From contig JAUCBN010000055.1 in assembly GCA_035048815.1 (NCBI GenBank), positions 2,735,501-2,799,500 on the forward strand: a stretch of DNA of 64,000 nucleotides. Reading direction: 5' to 3'. Under the pieces are notes generated by a model. It searched no databases. It saw only the letters and a program-made list of their open reading frames with translations, and was not told the DNA's origin. Position 1 is the first letter of the stretch. Every line of letters begins with the position of its first letter. The translations under genes were made by a program, and so were the position numbers. This document shows, piece after piece, positions 59,165 to 64,000 of this stretch. This DNA comes from Abelmoschus esculentus. Taxonomy: Eukaryota; Streptophyta; Magnoliopsida; Malvales; Malvaceae.

Positions 59165-61963
59165 ATGGGTGTGAAGGCCTTAGATCCCGAGTCACTGAAT
59201 GAAAATGTGAAGAAAGTTCAATATGCAGTAAGAGGAGAGCTGTATCTTAGAGCGGCGGAACTCAAAAAGGAGGGGAAGAAGGTACGGTTGGTAGATTGTT
59301 TTAGGTGTATGTGGTTTAGGTTAGTATTCGATCGAGTCGACTAAAAAATTTTATGTCTACAGATTATTTTCACAAATGTTGGCAACCCTCATGCTCTCGG
59401 ACAGAGGCCGCTGACTTTCCCTCGTCAAGTATAAGTTCTATTGATTTCAATTTTTATCTGTTGGGAATATTTTGTGCTGTGCTTGTGCATTCAAGTGTTA
59501 GAATTATGTATTTAAGCTGAAAAACCTGGCATTGCAGGTGGTTGCTCTGTGCCAGGCTCCATTTCTGTTGGATGACCCGAATGTGGGACTGCTGTTTCCT
59601 GCAGATGCAATTGCAAGAGCCAAACATTATCTTTCGATGACTCCCGGTGGTCTAGGTAGCACTTCCTTTCCAATGTCGACCGTAGTTTTCGATTTAAAGG
59701 GTATGAAGATGGTCTGCCAGACTGCAACATAAATAACTTGTGTTCCTTCCCTATATATCTAGGCGCATATAGCGATTCCAGAGGCCTTCCAGGCATAAGG
59801 AAGGAGGTGGCCGAATTCATCGAAAGGCGGGATGGTTATTCTAGGTGACAATTCAGTTGCTTTCACTCATGATATCACCTTTCTTGCAAAAGAATTCTCA
59901 TGTTTTGCTTCCCAAGTGGTAAGCTTAGTTTTTGATTCGAATGGCCTGCAGTGATCCAGAACTTATATTTCTTACTGATGGTGCCAGCAAAGGTGTGATG
60001 CAGATCCTGAATTGTATCATCCGTGGTCAAGATGATGGGGTAACATGTTTTGCTCATCCATTTTGAACTAGATTTCACCATCTGTATCATTTTTCCCATC
60101 ATCCTAGTGCATGATGCTAATAGATTTGTGTTAAAAATTCTGCATTGCCAGGTTTTGGTTCCTGTCCCACAGTATCCACTGTACTCGGCTACTATATCTC
60201 TCTATGGCGGTTCGCTTGTTCCGTACTATCTAGACGAGTCTGCAAACTGGGGTTTGGATGTTAATAATCTTCGCGAATCAGTTGCGCAGGCTCGATTCAA
60301 AGGAATAACAGTTAGTATAGTTATATTCTTCAAAAGAACTTGAGAAATATGGTCTGAAACTAAAAAAATAATAATAACAACAATTGGATGAAATATATGG
60401 ATTGAAAGAGGCCTAAGACTCGTAGGCATTTATGAACATTCGTTCCCTGATGCATTCCCCTACAAGCTGAATTTCCCTTTTGTTTAACATGACCAGGTTA
60501 GAGCCATGGTCATTATCAACCCCGGCAACCCGACCGGTCAGTGTCTCAGCGAGGCGAACTTGAGAGAAATATTGAAGTTCTGTCACCAAGAGGACTTGGT
60601 TTTACTTGGTGATGAGGTTTATCAACAGAACATATACCAGGATGAGCGACCCTTTATCAGTGCTAGAAAGGTAGATGTTATTTTGCATGTACCTGTTAGA
60701 TCAGAACATTTTTATTTGCATATTTTCCCTTTGTCCCATTGACAGGTTATGATGGATATGGGGAAACCTATTAGCAACGAAGTCCAGCTTGTTTCTTTCC
60801 ACACCGTGTCGAAAGGATATTGGGGTGAATGCGGACAGCGAGGTGGATACTTTGAGATGACCAACATTCCTACACAGGTTAGTGCTGTCTTAATCTGCCT
60901 AATGATTTTCATGTTCCTTGGTATAAGCCAAGGAAGTTCTCCCAAGTTCAGAAATGCTTATAGATGATGAAATGTGAAATCGATTCGTGATTTTATGTTA
61001 CAGACGGTGGACGAGATCTACAAGATTTCATCAATATCACTCAGTCCAAATGTTCCTGCTCAGATTTTTGTGAGTTAATGTCATGTTAATTTCTGCGAAA
61101 TCGAGCACTTTATATCGACAGTAAGCTAAGCAAGCTTCCTCTTCTCTCGACAGATGGGACTGATGGTCAATCCACCCAAACCAGGAGACATCTCATATGA
61201 TCAATATGTTAGAGAAAGGTATGCCCTCTAAGCCGAAGATTCTGAAGTTTTTGTGCTATTACTGCATGTTGGTGTTGTTTATCTGGGTAAATAAAACTGG
61301 AGGTAGGTGCCGAATTCATCGGCGAGATATAATTAACTTCCATCGATCGAATCGAGTCTACACTTTGTGACATGGTACATGAAAGAAAGAACTTTACACT
61401 TTTATCTTTTTCATTAACACTGCAGCCAAGGAATTCTTGAATCCTTGAGAAGAAGAGCAAGGATCATGACTGATGGATTCAACAGCTGCAAAAATGTTGT
61501 TTGCAATTTCACTGAAGGTAAACATAGTTCTTCTCAACAGACACTTTCTTTATCTTTCTTTTTCATGATTCTTCTTCTTGTTGAATCATCCAGGTGCCAT
61601 GTATTCTTTTCCTCAAATTCGTTTGCCATTGAAAGCAATAGAAGCTGCCAAAACTGCAGGAAAAGTTCCAGATGTGTTCTATTGCCTTAAACTATTGGAA
61701 GCAACCGGCATATCAACTGTCCCTGGTTCTGGATTTGGTCAGAAAGAAGGGTATTTCTCCATTCATTTTCATTTTCCATTTCACCAGGACTCGTACTTCA
61801 GTTCCTATGTTCCTGTAATCTGATAACCATGGTGTTTGTGAACAGGGTGTTTCACTTAAGGACAACTATTTTACCTGCAGAGGAAGACATGCCTGAAATC
61901 ATGTCCAGTTTCAAGAAATTCAATGACAAATTCATGGAGCAGTATGAAGATGTCAAAATCTGA
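59165..61963 (+). CDS. GGT: Glutamate:glyoxylate aminotransferase-like (alanine aminotransferase family)
   Basis: PLP enzyme of the GGAT type, which in photorespiration converts glyoxylate to glycine with glutamate or alanine as donor. Thirteen coding exons: 59165-59281, 59363-59428, 59538-59655, 59763-59844, 59952-60039, 60152-60310, 60497-60670, 60746-60877, 61004-61069, 61154-61218, 61426-61517, 61594-61750 and 61846-61963; 477 aa. Marks: NENVKKVQYAVRGELYLRAA, FTNVGNPHALGQRPLTFPRQ, SDSRGLPGIRKEVAEFIERR, NPGNPTGQCLSEANLREIL, GDEVYQQNIYQDERPF, and the PLP lysine in SFHTVSKGYWGE (Lys291). Sequence fits GGAT rather than ordinary AlaAT. Oddity: it ends QYEDVKI, without the SRM-type peroxisomal signal of Arabidopsis GGT1/2, so peroxisomal import is doubtful. 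A leader intron ends near 59130. No lesions seen. Confidence 0.93.
59318..59352 (+). mobile_element. Solo end of a 'GAGTCGAG' hAT-like element in an intron
   Basis: TTAGTATTCGATCGAGTCGA followed by CTAAAAAATTTTA matches the left end of the elements at 2694 and 35860 (GAGTATTCGATCGAGTCGAG, TTAAAAAATTTC). It fills much of the 81-bp first intron of the aminotransferase gene, right before the acceptor. Confidence 0.65.
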
Positions 61964-62404
61964 ATTCATGTCAAGTTTCAACAGATCCAATAATGTATGA
62001 TATGTTGTGATGGAATAAGAACAAGCTGATCTGTTAACCAATTTTTACTGTTTGTTGATTGTGAGAATAAATTTTGATTCATCCTGAAACCATACAACCA
62101 CATCAACAGTTGCCACCATGCTTATGTACTTCCAGATAGGAGTCTACTAAATTGATTTAAGAATCAAAATCTTATGAGTAAAATTATCATAATTTCACCT
62201 ACTTTTTGTACAAATATAACAGAAATTCAAAAGCAGACTGCAATATCATTTGTCTGAGTTTTTTATAAATATATTTTTGGCTAATTTCAGTCAAAACATA
62301 AAATAAATAAAGGAAAGCTCACCATCACATTTACAATTGCTTCCTACATCTTTTACTTGAGAGATATAAAGCCAATGTTTTTGGCAACTCAACTGTTTCA
62401 GTCA

Positions 62405-63974
62405 TTACAACCTGGGAAATTGTCTTTCCAATGTACAAAAACAAAAGAACCTGCTTGTCTGCCCTATCAGCATCTGCAAGCAAACCCAACAGCCTTGTAT
62501 CCGAAATGCACATGACAGACAGACATATTGCTGGTTTAACCCTTCAAACATGACAAGAAAAGAAATCAACTTGAATGGCAAAATATAAAAGTAAAAAGGT
62601 GACATAAATGCATTGGTTTAACCCAAAATTTACTTTAATCCGAACTTAGAACAAGTCGATTTGGTATTACAACGTTACGGTTAAAGGAAAAAAGACCATG
62701 TACGAAAGGATGTTTTAAAGAATCATGCATTAGTTTAAAACAAGTTGATTTGACATTAGAACATTATGATTAAAGAAAAAGGTAGAAGAAACATCTTCGA
62801 TATCGGTTGTGATGAATATCAAAGAAAAAGAACATCTAAACGCAGCTAACCTGTCTCCTCCTCCGACTTTGTAAATACCATGTTCGAGCTACCACATAGC
62901 ATGGAAGAAGAAAACCAGCAAACTGGAGAAGCAAAACCTGAAACTTATGACCCAAATTCTAATGAACATAAACAAGAATCTGTCCACCGAAGAACTAGTA
63001 TGGTGTAGTAGGTTTTCCAAAGATGTTTTGTACTCACATTAATGAAAGTTGACGACTCCTGTATCGTGCCATAGTCTCGTGTCAACATAAGGACTTGGCG
63101 CAAGAGCAAGATGATAAGCAACTGCAACGAACCGACACAACTTTCCAAACATGAGACGGATTATCATTCTTGAGTAAAGAATCTTGAGAAATAATAAAGT
63201 TTTATTTGCTTACAATGAGAGCAACCAAGCGAAGACAGGCAAGGCTACCACTATTTGCAGCAACATAATCTTCGTACTCTGATTGGAGTAGTTGGCTTTG
63301 AGAAGCAGTTAACACTAGAAGGTGCGAGTCACGAAGATCAATATGCGGACTCCAAGCTTGCCTGATTACAAAGATTATGCCAAGGCAAAAAAAAAATGAG
63401 AAGGCACAGCCAATACACGAGATCAGAAACAAGGATGTCATCCAACAGAATTCCTACTGCTATCAATGAATTCGTATGTATTTCTAGTGATAACCTTCTG
63501 AGAACATGAAACCAAACAAAAGGCGTAGGCATTTTATTTTAGAAGGAATGGGATGAATAAATCATTTACTCTAATACTCTAGTATTTTCTTTTCTTTTTA
63601 TCTTCCTCTTAGTTTCCAAATACCTCCAATAGTCCATTTCATGTTTTAGGTAATTAATCAAAAATGATAGACATTCACCCTACAAAGATGCAATACGTTG
63701 TTCATATATATTACGCAGGTTTGCCGATAATGAGCATATAACCACAGATGGATTTCTGCAACAAAAGTTTCTTGTTCAGTATTTATGCTGTGCATAGTAC
63801 AAAAAATTGGTTTCTAACTTGTGCAAAGCACCATCTTGATACCAGATACCATTTTAACCAAGTCACAGGAAAGACGATAGAAGCTGTAAATCAAAAAGAG
63901 GATTACCGTATGTCGATTGCCAGAACGTCAGGATTGCTTCTGGTCGGAGGAAGAGAATAATTCGGAGAGAAATC
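62405..63974 (-). CDS. RING-CH (MARCH-like) E3 ligase with DUF3675, 3' part
   Basis: Membrane-associated ubiquitin ligase type. The RING-CH finger itself lies beyond the right edge of the window. Minus-strand exons: 63907-63974, 63214-63361, 63038-63121, 62851-62937 and, less surely, 62405-62473, all in phase. Signature: PNYSLPPTRSNPDVLAIDIR, then QAWSPHIDLRDSHLLVLTAS and SEYEDYVAANSGSLACLRLV, the usual DUF3675 start (IDLRDPRLL...YEDYAASN). Two hydrophobic stretches follow (LVALILLIILLLRQVLML and VLLLQFAGFLLPCYVVA), then RTWYLQSRRRRQ. The final exon (22 aa after the RRRRQ) has no known counterpart; the true end could be different. Introns carry no recognised element. Confidence 0.82.
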
Positions 63975-64000
63975 CTGATAAAAATGGAGAAATATTATAC

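Noticed and set aside
1..64000. Gene cluster or new multi-gene system
   Set aside because: Neighbouring genes belong to unrelated housekeeping, cell-wall, signalling and metabolic families with their own promoters; nothing suggests joint function.
1..64000. CRISPR array or prokaryotic-type mobile element
   Set aside because: No regularly spaced repeats, and the introns and gene families show a plant nuclear genome.

Overview
The window is nuclear DNA from a flowering plant. Genes are split by GT-AG introns, the spacers are very AT-rich, and the intergenic DNA is full of small non-autonomous transposons. The proteins have clear angiosperm relatives. The gene and repeat style resembles Malvaceae (cotton-like), but that genus-level guess is recall, not something I could test.

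Layout, left to right. (1) The 3' end of the chaperonin gene CCT1 (+, 30-1534), followed by a transposon-rich stretch. (2) A complete ribosomal protein L5 gene (+, 4396-6770) with a telo-box/TATA promoter. (3) A second promoter of the same style near 8140-8290 that leads into no recognisable coding sequence. (4) A plastid stearoyl-ACP desaturase gene (-, 10237-14417). (5) A FRA8/IRX7-type GT47 xylan gene (-, 18111-19700). (6) A dead LINE fragment and a foldback element (20.2-22.3 kb). (7) A single-exon F-box/FBA gene (-, 23362-24519). (8) A repeat desert, 24.6-30.7 kb, with nested insertions. (9) A small atypical bHLH gene (+, 32312-33537). (10) Nested transposons at 35.4-36.4 kb. (11) A plant-specific nuclear-looking protein of unknown function (+, 37774-40099). 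(12) A small basic protein gene with an unclear 5' end (+, to 43532). (13) A coding-like relic split by a transposon (43.6-44.4 kb). (14) An IQ67-domain protein gene, IQD13/14-like (+, 46613-49268). (15) Repeats, 49.3-53.4 kb. (16) A second, diverged stearoyl-ACP desaturase (+, 53454-58387) with very long introns. (17) A glutamate:glyoxylate aminotransferase-like gene (+, 59165-61963). (18) The 3' part of a RING-CH/DUF3675 E3 ligase gene (-, 62405 to beyond 63974).

The genes are independent plant transcription units and do not form one pathway. The clearest local relationship is the pair of desaturase paralogues about 40 kb apart on opposite strands, with identical intron positions and phases. 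Both keep the di-iron motifs, but they differ at the N terminus.

I found no convincing new multi-gene system. The more original observations are these: a family of roughly 450-500 bp hAT-like elements (three copies plus a solo end inside an intron); an element with a perfect 9-bp target duplication whose removal restores a reading frame; a CCT1 stop codon that overlaps a strong splice donor; an aminotransferase that lacks the peroxisomal signal expected for its family; and an orphan ribosome-biogenesis-style promoter.
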